Shown: positions 30,558 to 39,084, numbered from the stretch's first letter. The stretch is DNA of 39,435 nucleotides from an uncultured Labedella sp. (GCA_934636065.1 CAKTZW010000001.1:1-39435); one strand, 5' to 3'. Notes: a model not told the origin generated them from the sequence alone. Program-made: numbers and translations.

Positions 30558-31624
30558 CGCGTCCTCCCGTCGCTCGTCCCGGTGAAGTCGAGTACGACCT
30601 GCAACGCCTCGCGCGGTCGCTCGTCGAGCAGGCGGTAGGCGTCGGCCGCCGACCGGTACGGCACGGTGTGGGAGATCAGCGGGAGGACGGAGACGCGTCC
30701 CGTCGCGGCGAGGTCGATCGCGGTGCTCCAGAGCCGGAAGCGGTCCCAGCGGTGCTGCAGTGCGGGCGGCGGACCGGAGATCTGGGACGACACGAGCTGC
30801 ACGCGGTTGTGGTGGAACTCCTCGCCGAGCCGCAGCCCGGCGCCCTCTCCGGGGAAGAACCCGGACACGACGACTCGCGACCCGTACGCGACGGACCGGG
30901 TGGCCTCGTGCAGGGCTCGATAGTTGCCGGTGATCTCGATCGCGACGTCCGCTCCGCGGCCGCCCGTGAGCTCGCGGATCCGCTCCGCGGGCGAGACGCC
31001 GTCGCCCGGCATGGCGTCGAGGACCGTGTCCGCGCCCAACTCGACGGCGAGCTCCCGCCGCTCCGCGATGCCGTCCACCGCGATCACCCGGGCTCCGTTC
31101 ACGCGCGCGAGCTGGGCGACGAGCTGACCGGGCACCCCGAGTCCGAAGACCGCGACCGTCTCGCCGACGTGGATGTCGGCGTCGAGCACGGCGTTGAGCG
31201 CGACGGCGCCGATGTGGGAGAACATGCCGACGCGCGCGTCGGCCCCGGGGTCGAGCCGCCGGGCACGGGCGAAGTCGGCGTCGAGTACGGCGGAGGTGCG
31301 GTGCCCCCAGGTGCCCCAGATCCGGGCGCCCAGCAGGTCGGCGTCGACGCCCTGCCCGAGCTCGACGACCTCGCCGACCTCCTCGTAGCCGAGATTCATG
31401 ACCGGGAACCGCACCTCGTCGGCGCCGTCGAGGAAGAGCCGCTGGTCGTTGTCCCAGTGCTTCGTGAGGTGCGGACTGGTACCGCGGTAGCTCGTCAGCT
31501 CCGTCCCGGCGGAGATGCCGGAGTAGAGGGTGTCGACCCGTACCTGTCCCGGCCCGACCGGGGCGTCGGGCTCGTCGACCAGATCGACGACGCCGGGCGC
31601 TGAGAAGCTCACGACCGTGGGCAT
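30554..31624 (-). CDS. Medium-chain dehydrogenase/reductase (zinc-type fold, ligands atypical)
   Basis: 356 residues. The NAD(P)-binding domain is clear (VAVFGLGVPGQLVAQLARVN, about 184-203) and the GroES-like domain is present. The usual zinc ligands are missing: the Cys after SGI is replaced (LYSGISAGTELTSYRG) and GHE is GYEEVG. This variant resembles the BchC/bi-domain MDR group rather than classical alcohol dehydrogenases. It probably oxidises a hydroxyl of a sugar or polyol. First gene of the leftward operon; ATG 31624 has GGAAGGA upstream. Divergent from the ABC importer across 284 bp. Confidence 0.8.
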   Translation of the reverse strand: MPTVVSFSAPGVVDLVDEPDAPVGPGQVRVDTLYSGISAGTELTSYRGTSPHLTKHWDNDQRLFLDGADEVRFPVMNLGYEEVGEVVELGQGVDADLLGARIWGTWGHRTSAVLDADFARARRLDPGADARVGMFSHIGAVALNAVLDADIHVGETVAVFGLGVPGQLVAQLARVNGARVIAVDGIAERRELAVELGADTVLDAMPGDGVSPAERIRELTGGRGADVAIEITGNYRALHEATRSVAYGSRVVVSGFFPGEGAGLRLGEEFHHNRVQLVSSQISGPPPALQHRWDRFRLWSTAIDLAATGRVSVLPLISHTVPYRSAADAYRLLDERPREALQVVLDFTGTSDGRTR

Positions 31625-31854
31625 GCCCGTCCTTCCACATCGAGGCGGACGCTGATTCGTCCAGGTCTCGGACATTACCGCGCGTCCCCCGGAGTGCACA
31701 ACCGCGCCGCACACGGCGGCATCGATTGAGAATTATGTCTTGCAACCGATCAAAAGTACGGGCACACTGTCGTTCAGTGCTCCGCGGTCCGTGGATCCAG
31801 TCGACGACGACCCGGATGAGCGCTCGCCCTCGCGGCGGCGCTCGATACAGAGCA

Positions 31855-31882
31855 GTGCTCGATCGAGCACGACTCTCGAGAG
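31855..31882. promoter_or_regulatory. Two perfect palindromes upstream of the sugar-binding lipoprotein gene
   Basis: GTGCTCGATCGAGCAC (31855-31870) and CTCTCGAGAG (31873-31882) lie 26-54 bp before the ATG at 31909. Candidate operators for the ROK regulator encoded at the end of the importer operon or for another sugar repressor. No strong promoter hexamers could be assigned with confidence. Confidence 0.5.
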
Positions 31883-31908
31883 CAACACGTGCGACCGAAA
31901 GAGAGATC

Positions 31909-33303
31909 ATGCGAAACAAGCTGACCGCGGGCCTTGCGCTCACCGTGGCTTCCGCGTTCGTGCTCACCGGCTGTTCCAGCGACAGCGGTGGCGGCGGCGG
32001 AGAGGGCGACGGCACCCTGACCATCTGGACCATCGAGGACGTCGCCGACCGGGTCGCCACCCAGGAGGCGATGATGGAGCGCTACAGCGAGGAGTCCGGC
32101 ATCGACGTCGAGCTCGTCGCCGTCGCCGAGGACCAGCGGAGCACCGTGCTCACCTCGGCCGCGGCCTCCGGCGAACTGCCGGACGCCATCGCCGCCGTGC
32201 CGCTCACCTCGATCTACCAGTTCCAGATCGATGACCTGCTCGACACCGAGGCCGCCGCGGCCGTCGTCGAGAACCTCGGTGCCGACACGTTCCAGGAGCG
32301 CGCGCTCGAGCTGACGACGCAGGACGACACGCAGCTCGCCGTGCCGAGCGACGGCTGGGCGCAGTTGCTCTACTACCGCACCGACCTCTTCGAAGCCGCC
32401 GGTCTCGACGCCCCCGAGACCTTCGACGACATCACGGCCGCCGCCGAGGCCCTCGACACGCCGGACGTCGCGGGCATCACCCTCGCGACGGCGCCGGGCG
32501 ACGGTTTCACGCAGCAGACCTTCGAGCACTTCGCCCTCGCGAACGGGTGCGACCTCGTCGACGACGAGGGGACGGTGGAGCTCGACAGCCCCGAGTGCGT
32601 CGAGGCGCTCGACTTCTTCAACACGCTCGCGGCGGACTACTCCGTGTCGGGCAATCAGGATGTCGACACGACGCGCGCCACCTACTTCTCGGGCGGCGCC
32701 GCGATGGTCGTGTGGTCGTCGTTCCTGCTCGACGAGCTCGCCGGCCTCCGCAACGACGCCCTCCCCACGTGCGCCGAGTGCGAGGCGGATCCGGCGTTCC
32801 TCGCGAAGAACACGGGAGTCGTCTCGGCGATCTCGGGTCCCGACGGCGACGAGGCCGCGTCATTCGGCGAGGTCGTCTCCTGGGCGATCATGGCGGACTC
32901 CTCGCCCGACACGCAGGGCCTCGTCGAGTGGATGATGGACGACGCATACGAGGACTGGCTCGCGATCGCCCCCGAGGGCAAGGTACCCACTCGCACCGGC
33001 ACCGCGGACGACGCGACCCGGTTCACGGACGCATGGTCGACCCTCGAGGCCGGCGTCGACACCAAGTCGGTGCTGTCGGAGATCTACCCGGCCGAGGCGC
33101 TCACCGCCGTGGCCGAGGCCCCGTCGAGCTTCGACCGCTGGGGTCTGCCGCAGGGGTACGGCGAACTCGCGGGGGCCGTGTCCGGCCAGCTCGTGATGCC
33201 GAAGATCATCTCCGAGATGCTGAACTCCGGGCTGAGCGCGGAGGATGCCGCTCGGCAGGCGGCCGAGCAGGTCGAGGGCATCAAGGGCGACCTCGGGCTG
33301 TAG
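31909..33303 (+). CDS. ABC sugar transporter, extracellular substrate-binding lipoprotein
   Basis: 464 residues. Signal peptide MRNKLTAGLALTVASAFVLT with lipobox LTGC (C22), then a Ser/Gly-rich linker. The mature part fits family 1 (MalE/UgpB-type) solute-binding proteins: LTIWTIEDVADRVATQEAMM, LPDAIAAVPLTSIYQFQI, PSDGWAQLLYYRTDLFEAAG then LDAPETFDDITAAAEAL, and YFSGGAAMVVWSSFLLDELA. Anchored to the membrane's outer face, it would deliver an oligosaccharide or glycoside to the two permeases downstream. GAGAGA precedes ATG 31909. A large repeat hairpin follows the stop. No ATPase gene is present; a shared MsiK-type ATPase elsewhere is expected. Confidence 0.9.
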   Translation: MRNKLTAGLALTVASAFVLTGCSSDSGGGGGEGDGTLTIWTIEDVADRVATQEAMMERYSEESGIDVELVAVAEDQRSTVLTSAAASGELPDAIAAVPLTSIYQFQIDDLLDTEAAAAVVENLGADTFQERALELTTQDDTQLAVPSDGWAQLLYYRTDLFEAAGLDAPETFDDITAAAEALDTPDVAGITLATAPGDGFTQQTFEHFALANGCDLVDDEGTVELDSPECVEALDFFNTLAADYSVSGNQDVDTTRATYFSGGAAMVVWSSFLLDELAGLRNDALPTCAECEADPAFLAKNTGVVSAISGPDGDEAASFGEVVSWAIMADSSPDTQGLVEWMMDDAYEDWLAIAPEGKVPTRTGTADDATRFTDAWSTLEAGVDTKSVLSEIYPAEALTAVAEAPSSFDRWGLPQGYGELAGAVSGQLVMPKIISEMLNSGLSAEDAARQAAEQVEGIKGDLGL

Positions 33304-33306
33304 CGG

Positions 33307-33355
33307 CACACGGTCCCTGAGCCTGTCGCCCTTCGACAAGCTCAGGGACCGTGTG
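33307..33355. repeat. REP-like hairpin of paired GGTCCCTGAGC repeats within the importer operon
   Basis: Left arm 33307-33328 (CACACGGTCCCTGAGC...) and right arm 33334-33355 (...GCTCAGGGACCGTGTG) pair over 22 positions with one mismatch (33323/33339) around a CCCTT loop. It lies three bases after the lipoprotein stop and 76 bp before the first permease. No U-tract. It may protect the upstream mRNA end and reduce read-through. Confidence 0.9.
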
Positions 33356-33431
33356 ACGGGGTGATGAACGCGCCCGTCCTTCCACCCAGACACCCCATAC
33401 CGAGGACCCACCGGGTCCGGATTGGTGCATC

Positions 33432-34412
33432 GTGTCCACCACCACCGCTCCACCGCCGCAGCGCAGCGCGCCACGGCGCCGGCGCACCCTCACGCAACGG
33501 GACTCCCGCACGGGACTCGCGCTCGTCTCGCCGACGCTCGTCATCGTGCTCGCCGTCGTCGTCGTCCCGCTCATCTGGTCCGTGCTCATCGCGTTCCAAC
33601 GGATGCGGCTCATCAACGTGGGCCGACAGGGCGTCTTCGAGAACCTCACGGCAGACAACTTCGTGCAGGCGTTCACCTCCGGCGGGCTGTGGACGAGCCT
33701 CACGACGACCTTCGTCTACACGGTCGGCTCCGTGATCGCCGCGGTCGGCCTCGGCCTCGTGGCCGCGATGGCGCTGCGGAGGCCCTTCCGGGGCCGCACG
33801 TTCGTGCGGGCCGCGATGATGCTCCCGTACGTCGCGCCCGTCGTCGCCGTCGCGTTCGTGTGGCGCACGATGCTCAACCCCGAGTTCGGCATCGTGAACG
33901 CGTTCGGGACGAGCGTGCTCGGCTGGGCCGAGGGGATCCCGTTCCTGTCGCAAGCGCAGGGCCGGCTCGATCTGCTCGGCCTCGAGCTCCCCGTGCCGAC
34001 CGCGCTGCTCACCGTCATCGCGTTCGAGGGCTGGCGGTACTTCCCCTTCGCGTTCCTCTTCATCATGGCCCGGCTCGAGGCGCTCTCGACCGAGCCGGAG
34101 GAGGCCGCGCTCGTCGACGGCGCGACCCCGCTGCAGTCGTTCCGTCACATCGTGCTGCCGCAGCTCATGCCCGTGATCGCCCTGCTCGTCGTGCTGCGCA
34201 CCATCTGGACGTTCAACGAGTTCGACGACATCTTCCTGCTCACCGGGGGCGCCGCGGGAACGGGGGTCGCGAGCGTGCGGGTCTACGAGCTGCTCACCGT
34301 GCAGCAGAACGTCGGCGGGGCCGCGGCCCAGTCGACGGTCCTCGCGGCGGTGCTCATCGTGCTGCTGTCCATCTACGTCCTCATGGCCCGGCGACGGGGG
34401 GAGAAGGTATGA
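33432..34412 (+). CDS. ABC sugar transporter permease (MalF/UgpA-like)
   Basis: 326 residues with six predicted membrane helices. After a basic N-terminus comes helix 1 (LALVSPTLVIVLAVVVVPLI). The ATPase-coupling EAA loop reads EEAALVDGATPLQSFRHIVL then PQLMP (about 223-247). This is the first of the two heteromeric channel subunits of a carbohydrate uptake CUT1-type importer. GTG 33432 is used; it has no strong Shine-Dalgarno and follows the repeat hairpin. Its TGA overlaps the ATG of the second permease (34409-34412). Confidence 0.9.
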   Translation: MSTTTAPPPQRSAPRRRRTLTQRDSRTGLALVSPTLVIVLAVVVVPLIWSVLIAFQRMRLINVGRQGVFENLTADNFVQAFTSGGLWTSLTTTFVYTVGSVIAAVGLGLVAAMALRRPFRGRTFVRAAMMLPYVAPVVAVAFVWRTMLNPEFGIVNAFGTSVLGWAEGIPFLSQAQGRLDLLGLELPVPTALLTVIAFEGWRYFPFAFLFIMARLEALSTEPEEAALVDGATPLQSFRHIVLPQLMPVIALLVVLRTIWTFNEFDDIFLLTGGAAGTGVASVRVYELLTVQQNVGGAAAQSTVLAAVLIVLLSIYVLMARRRGEKV

Positions 34413-35365
34413 CCACGACGCCCCGCCTCGCCCCGAGCGCCGAGCGGAACCCGGCGCCCGGCACGACCGCGCGCGCACCGCGCCGGCCCGTCGGCGGTTG
34501 GAGCCGCGACCGTGTCGAACGACGCACCCTCGGCGTCCTCCGCTGGGTCGTCATCGTCGGTCTGCTCCTCGCCACGCTGCTGCCCTTCTATTACATGGGT
34601 CTGCTGTCGATCAAGCCGATCGAGAGCCTGCTACGCGATCCGGGTTCCCTCGGCATCGCGTTCGAGGACTTCACGCTCGCGACCTACCTCGAGGTGCTCG
34701 CGCCGCAGAGCGACGGCGGTCAGGGCTTCCTGATCTTCCTGCGCAACTCGGCGCTCGTCGCGATCGGGTCCGTCCTGCTCTCACTGCTCGTGGCGATCCC
34801 GGGCGCGTACGCGATCGCGCGGCTGCCGTTCTTCGGGCACCGGCAGGTGAGCGCGCTCTTCATCGCGACGTACCTGTTCCCCGCCATCGTCATCGCGATC
34901 CCGCTCTTCGTGCTGTTCACGCGGCTCGGGCTGCGCGGGTCGCTCGTCGGTCTGCTGCTCGTTTACACGGCGCAGACCGTTCCCGTCGCGATCTACATGA
35001 TGCGCAACTACTTCGACACGATCCCCGTCGCGATCGAGGAGGCGGCCCTCGTCGACGGGCTCAGCCGCGTCGGCGTGCTGCGGAAGATCAGCATCCCGCT
35101 CGCGCTGCCGTCGATCATGGCGACCGGTCTCTTCGTGTTCATGATCGCCTGGAACGAGTTCCTCTTCGCCCTGCTGTTCCTCGTCGACAAGCGCGATCAG
35201 TGGACGGTGTCGCTCGGGCTGTCGCGGTTGTCAGGGAGCATCGAGGTGCCGACTACTGTTCTGATGGCGGGGTCCGTCGTCCTGACGCTCCCCATCATCA
35301 TCGTGTTCTTCGCGACCGAGCGGCTGCTCACCGGGGGACTGACGGCGGGCGCCGAGAAGGGGTGA
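34409..35365 (+). CDS. ABC sugar transporter permease (MalG/UgpE-like)
   Basis: 318 residues with six predicted helices. Starts at ATG 34409 in an ATGA overlap, with GAGAAGG just upstream. The EAA loop is EEAALVDGLSRVGVLRKISI then PLALPS (about 210-235), and NEFLFALLFLVDKRDQWTVS follows as in CUT1 MalG subunits. The N-terminal 40 residues (TTTPRLAPSAERNPAPGTTA) are an unstructured cytoplasmic extension. Works with the preceding permease and lipoprotein. Its stop is three bases from the duplicated start of the ROK gene. Confidence 0.9.
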   Translation: MTTTPRLAPSAERNPAPGTTARAPRRPVGGWSRDRVERRTLGVLRWVVIVGLLLATLLPFYYMGLLSIKPIESLLRDPGSLGIAFEDFTLATYLEVLAPQSDGGQGFLIFLRNSALVAIGSVLLSLLVAIPGAYAIARLPFFGHRQVSALFIATYLFPAIVIAIPLFVLFTRLGLRGSLVGLLLVYTAQTVPVAIYMMRNYFDTIPVAIEEAALVDGLSRVGVLRKISIPLALPSIMATGLFVFMIAWNEFLFALLFLVDKRDQWTVSLGLSRLSGSIEVPTTVLMAGSVVLTLPIIIVFFATERLLTGGLTAGAEKG

Positions 35366-35368
35366 GTG

Positions 35369-35455
35369 GTGCCAGCGGGTAACGCATCGACCCGAGCGGG
35401 AGGCATCCTCGAGCTCGTGCGGGGGAGAGAAGAGGTGGGCCGTGCCGGCGGGTAA
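35369..35455 (+). pseudogene. Duplicated, truncated 5' end of the ROK regulator gene
   Basis: GTG 35369 encodes VPAGNASTRAGGILELVR, nearly the same as the true ROK N-terminus VPAGNASAGEILELVR at 35442, then runs to a TAA at 35453. The two DNA copies are offset by 73 bp (not a multiple of three), so the first cannot continue into the gene. It has its own AAGGGG upstream and may be translated as a 28-residue peptide coupled to the permease stop. Confidence 0.65.
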
Positions 35456-36623
35456 CGCATCGGCGGGCGAGATTCTCGAGCTCGTCCGCTCCGGACGGGT
35501 CCGCACCCGGCGGGAGCTGCAAGAGGTCACAGGACTGTCGCGGTCGACCCTCGCGCTGCGGATGACGCAGCTCACCTCCGCCGGCTACGTCCGCGAGGTC
35601 GGGGAGGTCGTCGGCTCGGCGGGCCGTCCCGCGAAGATCCTGTCGTTCGACGCGTCGCGCCAGCTCGTTCTCGCCGTCGACCTCGGCGCGCAGCACTGCC
35701 ACATCGCGCTCATGGACGGGGGCGGCACCGTGCTGTCGGAGTCGTCGAGCGAGCTGCGGATCGCGGCCGAACCCGACGAGGTGCTGCGCTTCGTCGCCCG
35801 TCGCGCTGGGGAGCTCGTGTCGCGCTCGGGTCGGGCGCTCGCCGAGGTGACGGGGATCGGCGTGGGCATCCCGGGGCCGGTGCGGTTCCAGACGCAGCGC
35901 CCGAACTCGCCGCCCGTGATGCCGGGCTGGCACGACTATCCGGTGGCGGAGAGGCTCGGCGAGCTGCTCGGCGTCCCGGCGTTCCTCGACAACGACGCCA
36001 ACCTCATGGCGCTCGGCGAGTCGCGGGCTCGTTACCCTGAGAGCCCGAGCGTCCTCTTCGTGAAGGTCGGCTCCGGGATCGGGGCCGGCCTGATCCTGCA
36101 CGGTTCGGCCGAGCGCGGCATCGCCGGCGGCGCCGGCGACATCGGTCACATCCGGATCGCCGGCGAGTCGTCCGGTCAGGTCTGCACGTGCGGCGCGATC
36201 GGGTGCCTCAACACGGAGGCGGGCGGTCGTGCGCTCGGGCGTCAGTTGTCGGAGCGCGGCATCGAGGTCTCATCGACGCGAGACGTCGCACGCCTGCTGT
36301 CGACGGGCGATGCAGTCGCCGTGTCCCTCGTGGAGCACGCCGGCCGGCTGCTCGGCGAGGTGCTCGCGACCTCGGTCGCGCTGCTCAACCCGGCTGTGCT
36401 CGTGCTCGGCGGTCTCATCCCGGCGACGAGCCCGCAGTTCGTCGCAGCCGTCCGGGAGACGATCTTCCAGCGCACCGTGCCGCTCGCCACGCGCGAGCTC
36501 ACGATCGCGGTCTCCGCTCTCGGAGAGCGCGCGGCCGTCCAGGGTGCCCGCCACCTGGTGATCGACCAGACCTTCAGCGCCGCCGCGGTCGACGCGCGCC
36601 TCGCGGCCTCCGTCTCCGCCTGA
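35442..36623 (+). CDS. ROK family transcriptional regulator (NagC/XylR-type)
   Basis: 393 residues. N-terminal winged helix (about 8-65, VRTRRELQEVTGLSRSTLAL then RMTQLTSAGYV) plus a ROK sugar-kinase-like domain: LAVDLGAQHCHIAL (about 77-90), FLDNDANLMALGE (about 181-193), KVGSGIGAGLI and the zinc motif CTCGAIGC (248-255) with upstream GHIRI histidine. It would sense an imported sugar or its phosphate and control the adjacent importer and divergent catabolic operon. GTG 35442 has AGAAGAGG upstream. The first 20 codons are tandemly duplicated upstream. ATP-binding residues look largely intact, so residual kinase activity cannot be excluded. Confidence 0.9.
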   Translation: MPAGNASAGEILELVRSGRVRTRRELQEVTGLSRSTLALRMTQLTSAGYVREVGEVVGSAGRPAKILSFDASRQLVLAVDLGAQHCHIALMDGGGTVLSESSSELRIAAEPDEVLRFVARRAGELVSRSGRALAEVTGIGVGIPGPVRFQTQRPNSPPVMPGWHDYPVAERLGELLGVPAFLDNDANLMALGESRARYPESPSVLFVKVGSGIGAGLILHGSAERGIAGGAGDIGHIRIAGESSGQVCTCGAIGCLNTEAGGRALGRQLSERGIEVSSTRDVARLLSTGDAVAVSLVEHAGRLLGEVLATSVALLNPAVLVLGGLIPATSPQFVAAVRETIFQRTVPLATRELTIAVSALGERAAVQGARHLVIDQTFSAAAVDARLAASVSA

Positions 36624-36664
36624 GAACGCGCTCGCCCCCACCTCGCCCGCCCCGCCCCGGCCCG

Positions 36665-36723
36665 CCATATCGCCACTTTGAGCGGATTGCGTCGCGTGTA
36701 CCGGCGGTAAAGCGCTCAAAGTG
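36665..36723. repeat. 59-bp repeat unit, degenerate palindrome (copy 2)
   Basis: CCATATCGC (36665-36673) then CACTTTGAGCGGATTGCGTC... ending GCGCTCAAAGTG at 36723. The left arm differs from copy 1 (27172) at two of 25 positions; the right arm has several changes so only the outer 11 bp still pair. Between the convergent ROK and flavoprotein genes. Confidence 0.85.
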
Positions 36724-36770
36724 ACGACGAGGCGGCGGCAACGGCGCGGGCGGGGCAGGCCGCACGCGGG

Positions 36771-38408
36771 TCAGATGCCGGCGAGGGCGCGGTGCACCGA
36801 GGCGACCGCGCTCGAGCCCTCGCCGACGGCCGCCGCGACGCGCTTCATCGACCCGCGCCGGACGTCGCCCGCGGCGAAGACGCGCGGGAGCGACGTCTCG
36901 AACGGGAGCGGCTCGCGACCGAGCGATTCCCAGTGCGATCCGAGCGAGGCCTCCGGGATGTCGGTTCCCGTACGGAGGAAGCCGGCGTGATCGCGGTCGA
37001 GGCCGGAGATCCAGCCCGTCGCCGGTTCCGCCCCGATGAAGCAGAACAGCCCGTTCGCGTCGACGGTCCCGACCGTGTCGATGCAGACGCGCTCGAGCGA
37101 CGACCCGCCGTCGAGCTCGGTGATGCGCGCCCGCGTGAGGACATCGATCCGCGACTCCTCCATCAGCCGGTCGACGAGGTACGTCGACATCCGACTGCGC
37201 AGATCGTTGCCGCGGACGACGAGCCGCACCGGGCACCCCGCCGACGAGAGGAAGAGGGCGGCCTGCCCCGCCGAGTTGGCTCCACCGACCACGACGACGG
37301 GGGCGTTCGCCACGTGACGCAACTCGAGCTGCGTCGCGGCGTAGTAGATGCCGGCGCCCTCGAAGTCCGACCAGCGGTCGAGCGGCAGGCGGCGGTAGGA
37401 GGCGCCGGACGTGACGATCGCCGAGCGGGCGTGGATGATGCGGCCGTCGGTGAGCGTGATCTCGAGGATGTCGCCGGCGTTCCGGAGGTCCACCGCCTCG
37501 CACGGCGCGTACACGCGGACGCCGAACTTGAGCGCTTGCAGCGACGCCTGCCCGATCAGCTCTCCGCCGCTCACACCGAACGGGAAGCCGAGGAAGTTTT
37601 CGATCCGCGAGGTCGCCGCCGCCTGCCCGCCGGGTGCGACGGCGTCGAGGAGCACCGTCTCGAGCCCCTCCGACGCGCCGTAGATCGCGGCGGCGAGGCC
37701 CGCCGGTCCACCCCCGATCACGACGAGGTCGACGATCTCGTCCGCGTCGCCGTTGTAGCTGAGGCCCAGCCGCTCGGCCACGAGCCCGGGGGTCGCATTC
37801 GTGAGGGCCTCGCCCTGGATGAAGGCGATCGGGAGGTCGCCGCGCTCGAAGTCGTGCTTCGCGAGGTGCTCGGCATCCGCGGTATCGAGCGTGGTCGACG
37901 TGTGGACGAGGTCGAGGCGCTCCGCGTACCGGCGGAGGGCGTGGAAGTCCCGAGACGACTCCTCGCCGAGGAACTTGAGCGTGAGCGCGGCCGGCCCGGT
38001 CCGGAGCGCCTCGCGCCGGTGCCACAGGGTCCGCAGCACGAGGTCGCACAGCTCGTCGTCCTCGCTCATGAGGCGCCGCAGCGCGGCACGGTCGACGCGG
38101 AAGATGCGGCCGTCCTTCGTGGCCCGCGCCGAGAGGAACGCGCCCTGGCCGTTGAGGAGGCTCAGCTCGCCGCTGAAGGATCGCTCGCCGAACGTGCCGA
38201 TGACGGTCTCCCCGATCCACCAGAGCGAGTCGCGGACGACCTCGACCTCGGCGGTGTCGACGAGCAGGAGGTCGTACTCCCGGTCGCCGGATCGCACGAG
38301 CTGGTCGCCGGCGGCCACGTCCTCGGGGATGCCGTAGGCGGTCAGGCGCTTCCACTGCGCATCGGTGAGGACGGGGTCTTGGTCGGAGTACGGCTCCACG
38401 TTCTGCAT
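36771..38408 (-). CDS. Cyclic-nucleotide-binding domain fused to thioredoxin-reductase-like flavoprotein
   Basis: 545 residues. Residues about 10-135 form a CRP-type cNMP-binding beta barrel (GERSFSGELSLLNGQGAFLS as the cassette-like segment). About 140-215 is a glutaredoxin-like linker. The rest is thioredoxin-reductase-like: FAD motif IGGGPAGLAAA (231-241), NAD(P) motif VVVVGGANSAGQAA (371-384) and FAAGDVRRGSMKRVAAAVGE (511-530). The redox CxxC found in thioredoxin reductase is absent; that place reads YYAATQLE (355-362). It may therefore be a ferredoxin-NADP-reductase-like or other flavin oxidoreductase controlled by a nucleotide or other ligand. ATG 38408 is the normal start. Monocistronic. 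Confidence 0.82.
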   Translation of the reverse strand: MQNVEPYSDQDPVLTDAQWKRLTAYGIPEDVAAGDQLVRSGDREYDLLLVDTAEVEVVRDSLWWIGETVIGTFGERSFSGELSLLNGQGAFLSARATKDGRIFRVDRAALRRLMSEDDELCDLVLRTLWHRREALRTGPAALTLKFLGEESSRDFHALRRYAERLDLVHTSTTLDTADAEHLAKHDFERGDLPIAFIQGEALTNATPGLVAERLGLSYNGDADEIVDLVVIGGGPAGLAAAIYGASEGLETVLLDAVAPGGQAAATSRIENFLGFPFGVSGGELIGQASLQALKFGVRVYAPCEAVDLRNAGDILEITLTDGRIIHARSAIVTSGASYRRLPLDRWSDFEGAGIYYAATQLELRHVANAPVVVVGGANSAGQAALFLSSAGCPVRLVVRGNDLRSRMSTYLVDRLMEESRIDVLTRARITELDGGSSLERVCIDTVGTVDANGLFCFIGAEPATGWISGLDRDHAGFLRTGTDIPEASLGSHWESLGREPLPFETSLPRVFAAGDVRRGSMKRVAAAVGEGSSAVASVHRALAGI

Positions 38409-38457
38409 GGGGACAAACTACCGAGCGAAAGCGACCCGCGCGATGGCGGCCGGATCC

Positions 38458-39084
38458 TCACGCCACCCCGAAGGACCGCAGCAGGAACGGGACCCCGTAC
38501 GAGAGGGAGAACGCCTCGTAGATCGCGCCGATCACGAGGAGCGCGAACCCGGGGATCGCCATCAGCCCGAAGCGCGCCAGTCCGCGGACGTAACCCCGTC
38601 GGCGGGTGACGGCGCCGACGGTGCGCGGCCACAGCCAGGACCGCCCGAGCAGGTATGCGCCGAAGGCGAGCAGGATGTACGCCTGGAACTCGATCACGAC
38701 GGTCACGGAGTGCGGGATGAAGGCCACCCACCCCCTCTCGCTCGTCGGGACGAGCGCGACGCCGGTGACCCCCGTCCACACCAGGAAGGCGACGATGCCG
38801 CTGAACGGGACGATCAGCGAGGGCAGCAGGATCGTCAGCACTCCGATCCGGAACGTATTCACGCCCAGGATGGTGACCGCGAAGAGCCACGGGTTGCTGA
38901 GGAGCGAGAGAACGAGGTCAGCCGTCCCGTTGTTCTCGAGGGATTCGACCTGCGTGGCGGTCAGCGAGGGGAACAGCAGTCCCGCGACGAACCCCGCGAG
39001 GACCACGCCGTAGACGATCGCGTTGAGGAGGAGGTACGTCCGGAGGTCGTGGCGGATGAGCTGGAAGGGCCTGCGGAGAAGCAT
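38458..39084 (-). CDS. SpoIIM-like (stage II sporulation protein M family) membrane protein
   Basis: 208 residues with five or so hydrophobic helices. LLLNAIVYGVVLAGFVAGLL (about 18-37), LFAVTILGVNTFRIGVLTIL (about 68-87), FIPHSVTVVIEFQAYILLAF with a central E (about 121-140) and the final GFALLVIGAIYEAFSL match the SpoIIM/DUF95 pattern, where a charged helix pair follows the N-terminal helix. In non-spore-forming actinobacteria these proteins are of unknown role, perhaps envelope remodelling or transport. ATG 39084 is preceded by GGAA. Confidence 0.75.
   Translation of the reverse strand: MLLRRPFQLIRHDLRTYLLLNAIVYGVVLAGFVAGLLFPSLTATQVESLENNGTADLVLSLLSNPWLFAVTILGVNTFRIGVLTILLPSLIVPFSGIVAFLVWTGVTGVALVPTSERGWVAFIPHSVTVVIEFQAYILLAFGAYLLGRSWLWPRTVGAVTRRRGYVRGLARFGLMAIPGFALLVIGAIYEAFSLSYGVPFLLRSFGVA

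Noticed and set aside
29730..32060. Extended - strand frame upstream of the isomerase
   Set aside because: The isomerase family N-terminus begins at ATG 30557, which overlaps the dehydrogenase stop as ATGA; further upstream the frame is antisense or out of frame with the dehydrogenase and the lipoprotein gene.
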